From positions 1-55,913 of the IMG/VR virus record IMGVR_UViG_3300044547_001026: a DNA stretch of 55,913 bases; one strand, given 5' to 3'. The position numbers and the translations under genes are program-made. This DNA comes from a virus. Within the stretch, counting starts at the first letter, position 1, and every line of letters begins with the position of its first letter. Of the stretch, positions 43,415 to 50,384 are shown piece by piece. The notes beneath the pieces are model-generated. The model saw only the letters and a list, made by a program, of their open reading frames with translations. It did no database searches and was not told where the DNA came from.

Positions 43415-45042
43415 AGATTAACCTTACTACCTATTAAGAAGAAAGATAAAATAGGAATTTCGGGGTTCGAACTTATATTCGCCTTATAATTCATGTTTAT
43501 TTTAAATCTTTTTGAGATTTGATAATCAAATCCACTACCCAAGAATCCACTAAAAAATCTATCGGTTATTGTTACTTGTTCTTTTGTTGAGTAAACCAAC
43601 GGTGTTGACATTACATATAATTCGGGTGACACCATTAATTTTTTACCGACCTTAAACGGTCTGGTGTAAAACGCAGTTACAGATGGTGAATAATAACCAC
43701 TCTTATCTTCTGAAATGATTGATACCGCACCACTTACGTTAAAACCCGTAACACCCCATTTACCTGCGTTTAAAATACCACTATATCCTAAGAAACCAAG
43801 TATATTTCCATAGGTGTATACACCAGTTAGACTAGCGTTATGTATGTACTTTATTGTGTTCTTTTTATTGTAATGTAACTTAGTATATTTTGTCGATATC
43901 GCAAATTGATTAAGATTTGCCCAAATCATAGCGGTCGCCCCGAAACTCGATAAACCTGTCATTGATGACCTGTTTGCACTCAAGTTAAGAATTGGAGTAA
44001 ATGTTTTATTTAAATTTTGTGCGGTTGTTAAATCAGAAGAAACAATCAATGGATTTGAACTACCTGATTTACCACCACCTGATTTACCACCACCTGATTT
44101 ACCACCACCCGATTTACCACCACCTGAACTACCACCACCACTACCATTATCGTTGTGAGCGTCATTATTCATTGTTGTGGTTGCCCCAACCTCTTCATTA
44201 CTTTGACTGTTTGAATTGTTACCCGACCCCGTTCCACCACCTGTTGTACTTCCGCCTGTGGTTCCACCCGAACTACCCGTAGAACTACCATTACCACCGG
44301 TTCCACTTCCACCTGTTGTACTACCGCCAGTTGTTCCTGAACCACCCGTTCCACTTCCTCCTGTTGTACTACCGCCAGTTGTTCCTGAACCACCTACAGG
44401 TGGCTGAGACGAGCCACTTCCCCCTTGAGGTGGGTTACTTGAACCTGTGCTGTTTCCTCCCTGTGTTCCAGTTGAACCTCCCTGAGAAGAATTAGTTCCT
44501 CCAGTCGACCCAGTAGTTCCTCCTGAACCTTGGGATTGACCTCCATTCTCGCCTCCCTGAGAAGACGAACCACTTCCGTTATTGTTATTACCTGACCCAT
44601 TTGAATTTCCATTAGATTGTTTATTCCCATCTTTTTTATTATTCCCACCGGCATTAAGATTACCCCCACTCGATGATGATTGAGCGGATGACATAATACT
44701 ACCAACAACCGATTGTACGGTACTACTAATAATTTGGGATGTGATTTGATTTTGTGTTACTTGACCTTGTTGTTGTGAACATGGGTTTGTTTGACGATAC
44801 TCGGAGTATGTTTGATTAACCCAACTTGAGAATACTCCACTGGCAACATCCGCAGCGGTAAAGTATTGACTTTTATTTAAAAAAAATATTGTAGTACCAC
44901 CTTGTAATGGTACGGTAAAAAGAGTTACTTCTTTTGTACATGGGTCGATAAATGTTTGCACCGACACCTGAGCCTTTATATTCTGACTAAACAGAACAAA
45001 AAAACTTATAAAAAATAATGTCTTTATTGTTTTCCAATACAT
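43411..45042 (-). CDS. Outer-membrane beta-barrel with Gly/Ser/Thr-rich stalk
   Basis: 543 residues. The signal peptide ends QNIKAQ. Residues 25-120 form a small N-terminal domain with two Cys. A long Gly/Ser/Thr/Asn linker spans about 120-340 and ends in four GGGKS units. The last 200 residues have barrel-like strands (LTGVYTYGNILGFLGYSGIL, SPELYVMSTPLVYSTKEQVT) and close with FFLIGSKVNL. An N-terminal domain joined to a barrel by a long flexible linker suggests surface display or a pore partner for the CsgG-like protein encoded next. Function is unproven. Confidence 0.8.
   Translation of the reverse strand: MYWKTIKTLFFISFFVLFSQNIKAQVSVQTFIDPCTKEVTLFTVPLQGGTTIFFLNKSQYFTAADVASGVFSSWVNQTYSEYRQTNPCSQQQGQVTQNQITSQIISSTVQSVVGSIMSSAQSSSSGGNLNAGGNNKKDGNKQSNGNSNGSGNNNNGSGSSSQGGENGGQSQGSGGTTGSTGGTNSSQGGSTGTQGGNSTGSSNPPQGGSGSSQPPVGGSGTTGGSTTGGSGTGGSGTTGGSTTGGSGTGGNGSSTGSSGGTTGGSTTGGGTGSGNNSNSQSNEEVGATTTMNNDAHNDNGSGGGSSGGGKSGGGKSGGGKSGGGKSGSSNPLIVSSDLTTAQNLNKTFTPILNLSANRSSMTGLSSFGATAMIWANLNQFAISTKYTKLHYNKKNTIKYIHNASLTGVYTYGNILGFLGYSGILNAGKWGVTGFNVSGAVSIISEDKSGYYSPSVTAFYTRPFKVGKKLMVSPELYVMSTPLVYSTKEQVTITDRFFSGFLGSGFDYQISKRFKINMNYKANISSNPEIPILSFFLIGSKVNL
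44061..44127 (-). repeat. In-frame 15-bp tandem repeat (KSGGG units)
   Basis: Four to five near-perfect 15-bp copies encoding Lys-Ser-Gly-Gly-Gly at the end of the Gly/Ser linker of the barrel protein. Copy-number change would keep the frame and alter stalk length. Confidence 0.8.
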
Positions 45043-45046
45043 AATA

Positions 45047-45054
45047 ATAAATAC
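45047..45054 (-). promoter_or_regulatory. Candidate phage late-promoter motif
   Basis: Minus-strand GTATTTAT, 4 nt before the barrel-protein ATG and just after the terminator of the CsgG-like gene. Confidence 0.45.
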
Positions 45055-45060
45055 TAAAAA

Positions 45061-45078
45061 GGGGGTTATTAACCCCCC
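45061..45078 (-). terminator. Intrinsic terminator after the CsgG-like gene
   Basis: GGGGGTTA pairs with TAACCCCC; on the minus strand a run of five T follows. Confidence 0.8.
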
Positions 45079-45110
45079 AAATTTTTAATTATCAATAATA
45101 AAAAATAACA

Positions 45111-45878
45111 TTAATTAGGAAAAACACCCTTCTTAATCATCCTAAGTAGGATTCTACTACATGCGATGTCCAATGATTTTTTTGTTGCGATTCCAATTGT
45201 TGATTGGTTGAATTTTACTTCACTTAGATTATCATCGTTTAATAAACTTAATTCTCTTACCGTCGTCGCCTCACCCAAACCACTAGCACCAATAATGGCA
45301 CCCGTTTCTGCGTCTGTGAATCGAACTTGCATACCAATACGAGTTGTTACAGTATTTTTAACTCCATTTGCCATGTTTACTGTTTCATCTTCACTAACAG
45401 AATAATCATATAGTTCAATTGTAACAAAGTAATGTGCCAAACGTATTTTACCTCTACCGTTTAAAGTATCTTGGGAAATACCCGCTTGAGATGCTTGGAA
45501 TTGTTTTACCATTCTATTCTTAATCTCTGTTTTATCCTCAGTGAAAATAAAACGATTAAGATTCTCAAGATATTCAAGTGTCATATTCGCAACACCCAAA
45601 CCAACTTTCTTTTCCTTTAGTTCAGGGTATAGTTCATATACCTCATCACTAATACCGATTTTTAATATCTGTATTGGAATTTGAGGTCCCTCATAATCCA
45701 TTAAAGAATCGATATTAACACTGGTTTCAAAAGATGCCTTATATTGTTCTGTTTGTGTTTTACCGATAGTTTGTGCGGTTGCCTTATTGGCAAACGCAAA
45801 CATTAAAAGAAACCATAAGATAACAACCATGATTGGCATCAAATATTGTTTTACTTTATCGTTATTTAATAGTTTCAT
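45111..45878 (-). CDS. CsgG-like secretion-channel protein
   Basis: 255 residues. An unusually long N-terminal signal (MVVILWFLLMFAFANKATAQ) is followed by the CsgG-fold order. That order is GVANMTLEYLENLNRFIF, then KQFQASQAGISQDTLNGRG, IRLAHYFVTIELYDYSV, a transmembrane-hairpin-like stretch TTRIGMQVRFTDAETGAIIG and a final helix (SLDIACSRILLRMIKKGVF). Cellular CsgG forms a nonameric outer-membrane pore for curli. Here no lipobox Cys is present, unlike E. coli CsgG. Stop and start are separated by 1 nt from the upstream small membrane gene. It may form a pore for the phage's surface proteins or for lysis. Confidence 0.75.
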   Translation of the reverse strand: MKLLNNDKVKQYLMPIMVVILWFLLMFAFANKATAQTIGKTQTEQYKASFETSVNIDSLMDYEGPQIPIQILKIGISDEVYELYPELKEKKVGLGVANMTLEYLENLNRFIFTEDKTEIKNRMVKQFQASQAGISQDTLNGRGKIRLAHYFVTIELYDYSVSEDETVNMANGVKNTVTTRIGMQVRFTDAETGAIIGASGLGEATTVRELSLLNDDNLSEVKFNQSTIGIATKKSLDIACSRILLRMIKKGVFPN

Positions 45879-45879
45879 A

Positions 45880-46434
45880 TTATAAACTGCCTTCTTCTTT
45901 TATTTTTCCGCACTTTAAACATTCTTCTTCACCATCTCCGTCAGCATCACCCCAAACGTGTTCACACTGTCTGTGGTCAAAATACTCATCGATGATTCCG
46001 TCGTTGTCAAAGTCTAATCCGTCCATAACACCATCTCCATCTTCATCGATTTCAACACCTTTTTTGGCAACTTGGACAGGTTGTTCAAGTTCCTCGATTA
46101 TGGGTGACGATGTTGGTCCACTTGGTATATCAGACGTGTTTGATATCGAAATACCGTCCTCCTCATCCATTTTCTGAACTAACATTTTATCCTTATCGGT
46201 ATCACTAAACCAATAGTCAATGATTTTCCCGTAAGAACCAATAAATGCACCTAATAAAAGGAGTAAAAGTTCTTTCCACTCTCCTTCAATTGGTGATTTG
46301 GAGAATATCGCAAAAAACATTCCGCCAACGATGAACATGAACCCACCTAATACTAAAGCGGTAATGTACCATCTTCTACGCATCATTGCATATAATAATT
46401 GCTTAAATCCGTCTGGTTGTTGTGTATTTGACAT
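45880..46434 (-). CDS. Holin-like membrane protein with Ca2+-binding-repeat tail
   Basis: 184 residues. Two transmembrane helices (WYITALVLGGFMFIVGGMFF; EWKELLLLLLGAFIGSYGKI) resemble phage 3TM-type holins. The C-terminal tail has thrombospondin-type Asp repeats (DEDGDGVMDGLDFDNDGIID, DADGDGEEE) and a Cys-His-Cys-Cys set that may bind metal. The Asp-rich tail on a membrane protein is unusual. It sits between the CsgG-like gene and another small membrane gene in the same operon. Its role could be lysis timing or assembly of the envelope module. Confidence 0.65.
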   Translation of the reverse strand: MSNTQQPDGFKQLLYAMMRRRWYITALVLGGFMFIVGGMFFAIFSKSPIEGEWKELLLLLLGAFIGSYGKIIDYWFSDTDKDKMLVQKMDEEDGISISNTSDIPSGPTSSPIIEELEQPVQVAKKGVEIDEDGDGVMDGLDFDNDGIIDEYFDHRQCEHVWGDADGDGEEECLKCGKIKEEGSL

Positions 46435-46458
46435 ATTTCTTTTTTTTACTTTAAATTA

Positions 46459-46779
46459 TTACCATTTTGGCTCTTCAGCCGCAAATTCGTCTTTTTTCTT
46501 TTCTTTAGGTTTTTCAGCTGGTGCTGATGCCGCTGGTTTTTCAACAACTCTTTCAATCACTTTGGTTGTACCACCTGATTGTTGTTGTTGGTTAGCGTTA
46601 CTGTTAGTAATGTTAATAACGGGTGCTGCTTGTTGAACTGGTTGTGCTTCTTCAGCACCTCCACCTAACATTGTTGCGAACCATGTACCGGCGCCTAATA
46701 CTGCTGTTGACAATACACCGATTATGGTTTTTTTAAGTCCTGTCCAAGTTCCTTCTTGTTCTTGTGTTTCTTCGCTCAT
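46459..46779 (-). CDS. Single-pass membrane protein with Pro/Ala/Lys-rich tail
   Basis: 106 residues. One hydrophobic segment (IIGVLSTAVLGAGTWFATML) follows a charged N-terminus. The tail contains INITNSNANQQQQSG, then VIERVVEKPAASAPAEKPKE and an acidic end, likely spanning the periplasm in extended form like TonB-type or spanin-like linkers. It lies between the holin-like and T9SS-sorted genes. Function unknown. Confidence 0.65.
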   Translation of the reverse strand: MSEETQEQEGTWTGLKKTIIGVLSTAVLGAGTWFATMLGGGAEEAQPVQQAAPVINITNSNANQQQQSGGTTKVIERVVEKPAASAPAEKPKEKKKDEFAAEEPKW

Positions 46780-46783
46780 AAGT

Positions 46784-48691
46784 TTAGAGTTTTATAAATT
46801 GTTTTGTTAATTGGTTATTTTGATTGTTTAATACTAAATAGTAGTGACCCGTACTTGATGATGTCATGTCAATTTGTTTGTATCCCACTGTGGAACCTTG
46901 ACCTGAAATTTCACCAATGTGTTTCACCAATCTACCTTGCATATCATAAATACTACCATTTAACTTAATATTCGGGTCGGGGAAAAGAACCTCAATCTCA
47001 AACCATCCTGTTACTGGATTTGGTCTAATAAGTGCGCTAATTTCTTTAAATTCACCGGGTAAAGTGGTTGGTGACATTTTATAGAAAAGTGTGGTCACTT
47101 GACTTGCTAAGTTTATTTCCAAATGGTCACCGTTATTATCAGATGCATCCATTAATTTTCTCACATAAATGTTTGTACTAACATCAACATTACCAATTGG
47201 ACTAAATTTTATTTTAAATGGAGTGTGTGAACCAACCAATCCGTCTTTTTGTTGGTTGTTCATACCACCGAATCTGATGGTTCCCGCGGCCTCATCATGA
47301 GTTAAGTATTGTAACCAAGGACCACCATTAAAGTTGGAAACTATTTCATCAAATTTAACCTTTGTTTTATCGTACTTCATCTCAAACTGTAAACCGTAGT
47401 TTTGGTCACCATTTGTGTTGATGTTAAATGGAACATACATTGGTTGTCCAAGTGATGATGTATTAGGAATTTCAACATCTAATTTACCTTTATAAACCGC
47501 CTTAGCAACTAATACACCTGAACTGTTATAAACAGGAGATGAATAAGTTCTATCAACGTCACCTAATACAAAGTACTTAATATCGATGTTAGTTAAGTTA
47601 GTGGTACCAATACTATCCACAACATAATTGTATGCGGTTGAGTGGTTTGTCCATTCTGTCCATTGGTTAGCGCCTAACACTAATGAATCAAATACATTTC
47701 TGTGGAATGCGTGAATCATTGTGGTTGTGTCAATCTTTTTAAGACCACTTATGTTTGCGTAAATCAAATAAGGGTCACCACCATCGATTTTACCGTTTTT
47801 GTTAACATCACCAATCAAATACGCCAAACCATGTTTCAAGTAGTTTTGTGATGGTGTTTGACTAACATCGGTAACCGAATATTCATCATATGTTTTAACC
47901 GCATCAGATATAGTAACACCATAATCTCTAATAGTAGTCATACTATCTGCTGGGAATCTTACTGTTAATTTATATTTTGTATTTTTATCTACGTTGTTAA
48001 GAGAGTAAAGACCTGCAGTATCCACTTGTTGTGAAGATACAAATTCACCTGTGTTAAATTTAGTACAAATGATTGTAGGTCTCATTCCAACACCTACCAT
48101 AGTAGGTGGTAACCATACTTTACCACTAATAACCAAGTTACCCAAAAGTTCAAGATGCATATCCTGTACGTTCAAGGTCGCAATGTTATCACCAATTGTG
48201 GTACCATCAAATTTGAACATACGAGCCCAGTTAATTTCAAGACTATCCGCGTTGAAGTTTGATGTAACATCATTTATGATAAATTTGTTATGTATTAAGA
48301 AAGTATCCGCAGTAATCTGAGAACCACTTGATAATACTAAGTAATTTCTGGCAACAGTGTAGTTAGTATCGGTTGCATATGTGTACGAACTTGTACTTGA
48401 GTTGTAACCCGAATACTTGTAGTCATTAAAGAACTTAATAGACAACGAAGGGGTCATACTACTAACGGTAGCGTCAACAGTTGTTGATACGTGAGTAAAA
48501 AGTTGTTTTCTATATTGAAAATCAACTTGGAAGGTTCTTATGTCCACAGATGACGATGCGTCATATTTGAACACCACATCTAATGTGTCTCCTCTTTTAA
48601 TGGTTTTATAGGCAACTGGGTTACCTATACCTTGTGCAAATGCCGACGATGATGTAATTAATACAACAAGGGCTAAAATTAGTTTTTTCAT
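46784..48691 (-). CDS. Cohesin/dockerin-like surface protein with T9SS C-terminal sorting domain
   Basis: 635 residues. The signal peptide is MKKLILALVVLITSSSAFAQ. An N-terminal cohesin-like beta domain (about 22-180) is followed by an SdrD-B-like domain, a dockerin-like loop GDVNKNGKIDGGDPYLIY, the phrase IDIKYFVLGDVDRTYSSP shared with the lectin protein, and a second cohesin-like domain (YVPFNINTNGDQNYGLQFEM, KFDEIVSNFNGGPW). The last about 80 residues (IRPNPVTGWFEIEV, GSIYDMQGRLVKHIG, TGHYYLVLNN, LTKQFIKL) match the T9SS type A sorting domain. It should cross the inner membrane by Sec and the outer membrane by host T9SS. Its start overlaps the upstream gene by 4 nt. Confidence 0.85.
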   Translation of the reverse strand: MKKLILALVVLITSSSAFAQGIGNPVAYKTIKRGDTLDVVFKYDASSSVDIRTFQVDFQYRKQLFTHVSTTVDATVSSMTPSLSIKFFNDYKYSGYNSSTSSYTYATDTNYTVARNYLVLSSGSQITADTFLIHNKFIINDVTSNFNADSLEINWARMFKFDGTTIGDNIATLNVQDMHLELLGNLVISGKVWLPPTMVGVGMRPTIICTKFNTGEFVSSQQVDTAGLYSLNNVDKNTKYKLTVRFPADSMTTIRDYGVTISDAVKTYDEYSVTDVSQTPSQNYLKHGLAYLIGDVNKNGKIDGGDPYLIYANISGLKKIDTTTMIHAFHRNVFDSLVLGANQWTEWTNHSTAYNYVVDSIGTTNLTNIDIKYFVLGDVDRTYSSPVYNSSGVLVAKAVYKGKLDVEIPNTSSLGQPMYVPFNINTNGDQNYGLQFEMKYDKTKVKFDEIVSNFNGGPWLQYLTHDEAAGTIRFGGMNNQQKDGLVGSHTPFKIKFSPIGNVDVSTNIYVRKLMDASDNNGDHLEINLASQVTTLFYKMSPTTLPGEFKEISALIRPNPVTGWFEIEVLFPDPNIKLNGSIYDMQGRLVKHIGEISGQGSTVGYKQIDMTSSSTGHYYLVLNNQNNQLTKQFIKL

Positions 48692-49188
48692 AGTAGTTTA
48701 TCGAGTAAGTTTATTGTTGTTTTCTTTATTGCAGAACTTGCGGATTCTTGATTGAATTTACCTCCCTCATCAATAATGATTGTTGAAGTTGATATTTCAG
48801 TCGATTTACCTTCCGCAAATTCAGTTTTAATTTTTTTATCTCCTTTATAGAGAACACCCTTCATTCTAATGACGGTGGTACTTTTATCTTGGTGAAATAC
48901 AGCAATTCCTGATTTAGTATTGACGATATCAAAGAATATTAATTCAACCTGTATTGAGTATTCGGCCTTTTCTTTTACCCCAATCAAGACCAAACTATCT
49001 TGTTCATTTATTATTTCTTGAACAATGTTTTTTACTCCAAACGCCAAATTTTTGTTACCAACAAGAGTACCAACACGGATGTTGTTAATCACGGGTTCAA
49101 CAAAAATAGTCGGTCCTGTCTGAGCAGTTACGCTCAAAAAGGGACATAGGAATAGCACAGAAAAAATTATACTTTTGATAAGTCTCAT
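48688..49188 (-). CDS. Secreted CsgG-fold-like protein
   Basis: 166 residues. The signal peptide MRLIKSIIFSVLFLCPFLSV ends with TAQ. The mature part (AFGVKNIVQEIINEQDSLVL, EKAEYSIQVELIFFDIVNTK, FNQESASSAIKKTTINLLDK) has a strand/helix order reminiscent of the CsgG core but lacks the pore hairpin region, so it is shorter than the protein at 45111. It could be a periplasmic partner. The assignment is weaker than for the longer protein. Confidence 0.55.
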   Translation of the reverse strand: MRLIKSIIFSVLFLCPFLSVTAQTGPTIFVEPVINNIRVGTLVGNKNLAFGVKNIVQEIINEQDSLVLIGVKEKAEYSIQVELIFFDIVNTKSGIAVFHQDKSTTVIRMKGVLYKGDKKIKTEFAEGKSTEISTSTIIIDEGGKFNQESASSAIKKTTINLLDKLL

Positions 49189-49212
49189 GGTTAAACAGTG
49201 GAATAAATTAGA

Positions 49213-49473
49213 TTATTCAGAGATTTCGTCTTCCGATTTTTTATTCTTGTTGTTAATCCACTTATCGACAGATGCGATACCGAATGAACCTAACGTGATT
49301 ACTAAAAATCCGTCAAAGATAAATTCGTTAATTAGTAATTCTTTACCCATCCAACCTGTAATAAGGTCAACGAATAGAGAGATTACCATCATGAGAAACG
49401 CGATGAATCCCACTACTGATTTCTCGTTAATTGTGTTGTTATCGTTAAATAACTGGCTGAAAAATTTTTTCAT
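49213..49473 (-). CDS. Small two-helix membrane protein
   Basis: 86 residues. Two hydrophobic segments (SVVGFIAFLMMVISLFVDLI; FIFDGFLVITLGSFGIASVD) with a short charged N-terminus and a Lys/Glu-rich tail. It is the first gene of the minus-strand envelope operon, behind a late-type motif at 49511-49519. Holin-like size and topology, but no specific family. Confidence 0.65.
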   Translation of the reverse strand: MKKFFSQLFNDNNTINEKSVVGFIAFLMMVISLFVDLITGWMGKELLINEFIFDGFLVITLGSFGIASVDKWINNKNKKSEDEISE

Positions 49474-49510
49474 AGTTGTAGTTTGTGTTTGTTTTTATGT
49501 TTGGTTATCA

Positions 49511-49519
49511 ATAAATATC
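49511..49519 (-). promoter_or_regulatory. Candidate phage late-promoter motif of the envelope operon
   Basis: Minus-strand GATATTTAT, 37 nt upstream of the first gene of the 41-49 kb operon, which suggests late expression of the surface module. Confidence 0.45.
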
Positions 49520-49594
49520 CCGGCAAAGTGTTAAGGAAAAAAAATTCGAGAAAATCAAGTCTAAAAAAATTTTATATCTTTTTTGATACTTTTC

Positions 49595-49625
49595 TTTGTT
49601 TTTTGCATACTTATTGTTATCTTTG
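49595..49625 (+). promoter_or_regulatory. Host-type promoter (TTTG-N19-TATCTTTG)
   Basis: TTTG at 49595-49598 and TATCTTTG at 49618-49625, both fully matching the Bacteroidota consensus. It starts a short unit with a 29-codon ORF and a terminator, and then the tRNA array. Confidence 0.7.
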
Positions 49626-49656
49626 TAAAAGATTTAAAAACTAAATAAAAAATTCA

Positions 49657-49746
49657 ATGACACGCAACACACATACAATGTCGTTTACTATCTGTTCGAA
49701 ATGGGCGGAAGTGATTGATATTGCCATGTCTCGAGGTGTCTTGTAA
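49657..49746 (+). CDS. Possible 29-residue peptide in a mini transcription unit
   Basis: ATG at 49657 to TAA at 49744-49746 encodes 29 residues (begins MTRNTHTMSFTIC, ends AMSRGVL). It lies 31 nt after a perfect host-type promoter and 29 nt before a strong terminator, so a discrete short transcript is likely. Whether the peptide is translated or the RNA itself acts is open. No homologue is recognised. Confidence 0.4.
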   Translation: MTRNTHTMSFTICSKWAEVIDIAMSRGVL

Positions 49747-49775
49747 GTTGTTTAGTTTTAAAACGATATTAAAGG

Positions 49776-49805
49776 AACCTCGAGAGAAATCTCGGGGTTT
49801 TTTTT
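49776..49805 (+). terminator. Intrinsic terminator ahead of the tRNA array
   Basis: AACCTCGAGA pairs over 10 bp with TCTCGGGGTT around a GAAA loop, followed by about eight T. It ends the short unit that begins at 49595. Confidence 0.85.
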
Positions 49806-49811
49806 GTTTTA

Positions 49812-49884
49812 GGGCTGTTGGTATAGTTGGCTAACACACGACATTTGCACTGTCGAATCCCCGGTTCGAAGCCGGGACGGTCCA
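49812..49884 (+). tRNA. tRNA-Ala(TGC)
   Basis: Cloverleaf with acceptor GGGCTGT/ACGGTCC, anticodon stem CGACA/TGTCG and loop TTTGCAC giving anticodon TGC. No CCA is encoded. Confidence 0.9.
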
Positions 49885-49889
49885 CAAAG

Positions 49890-49901
49890 TGTTCTTTGAC
49901 A
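49890..49901 (+). promoter_or_regulatory. boxA-like antitermination site 1
   Basis: TGTTCTTTGACA between tRNA-Ala and tRNA-Phe, matching the bacterial boxA pattern TGYTCTTTRANA bound by NusB-S10 in rRNA leaders. Confidence 0.6.
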
Positions 49902-49915
49902 TATTGGTTTAATTT

Positions 49916-49988
49916 GGTACCGTAGCTCAGTTGGTAGAGCGTCGCCCTGAAGAGGCGAGCGTCACTGGTTCGAATCCGGTCGGTACCA
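49916..49988 (+). tRNA. tRNA-Phe(GAA)
   Basis: Acceptor GGTACCG/CGGTACC is perfect; anticodon stem TCGCC/GGCGA, loop CTGAAGA, anticodon GAA. Confidence 0.93.
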
Positions 49989-49993
49989 CATTT

Positions 49994-50067
49994 GTCTCCG
50001 TAGCTCAGTTGGTTAGAGCACCTCACTTTTAATGAGGGAGTCACGCGTTCGAGTCGCGTCGGGGACA
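49994..50067 (+). tRNA. tRNA-Lys(TTT)
   Basis: Acceptor GTCTCCG/CGGGGAC; anticodon stem CCTCA/TGAGG, loop CTTTTAA, anticodon TTT. Confidence 0.93.
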
Positions 50068-50203
50068 CAAAGGTTGATTGGGGAATGATTATGTCGATAG
50101 TTCGAGAGTGAATACTGACTGACATAATCGGAGTTTGGAGGTGTTCACCTAAGTAATGCCAATCATAAAAGTAGATGTCCACTGAACCATCTTCTACTTT
50201 CCT
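50068..50203 (+). ncRNA. Structured non-tRNA segment with three-way-junction potential
   Basis: The segment between tRNA-Lys and tRNA-Val can fold into an outer stem TGATTGG (50075-50081) with CCAATCA (50159-50165). This encloses a perfect 9-bp arm GATTATGTC (50087-50095) with GACATAATC (50121-50129) and a small hairpin AGGT-GTTC-ACCT (50139-50150). A further hairpin AAGTAGA/TCTACTT follows near 50169-50199. No ORF is convincing. It may be a separate small RNA or a processing element in the tRNA transcript. Confidence 0.5.
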
Positions 50204-50209
50204 TTATTT

Positions 50210-50282
50210 AGTTCCGTAGCTCAGTTGGGAGAGCATCTGCCTTACATGCAGAGGGTCACTGGTTCGAACCCAGTCGGAACTA
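50210..50282 (+). tRNA. tRNA-Val(TAC)
   Basis: Acceptor AGTTCCG/CGGAACT perfect; anticodon stem TCTGC/GCAGA, loop CTTACAT, anticodon TAC. Confidence 0.93.
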
Positions 50283-50290
50283 CAAATACA

Positions 50291-50364
50291 CATGGGTGTG
50301 GTGCAATGGTTAGCATAAGAGTCTCCAAAACTTTTGATGGGAGTTCGAGTCTCTCCACCCGTGC
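50291..50364 (+). tRNA. tRNA-Trp(CCA)
   Basis: Acceptor CATGGGT/ACCCGTG with one wobble; anticodon stem AGAGT/ACTTT, loop CTCCAAA, anticodon CCA. Confidence 0.85.
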
Positions 50365-50384
50365 AAACTTTAAAAACAAATAAC

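Noticed and set aside
44001-44407. Pro/His-rich plus-strand ORFs opposite the Gly/Ser linker
   Set aside because: Shadow frames of the repetitive stalk of the barrel protein.
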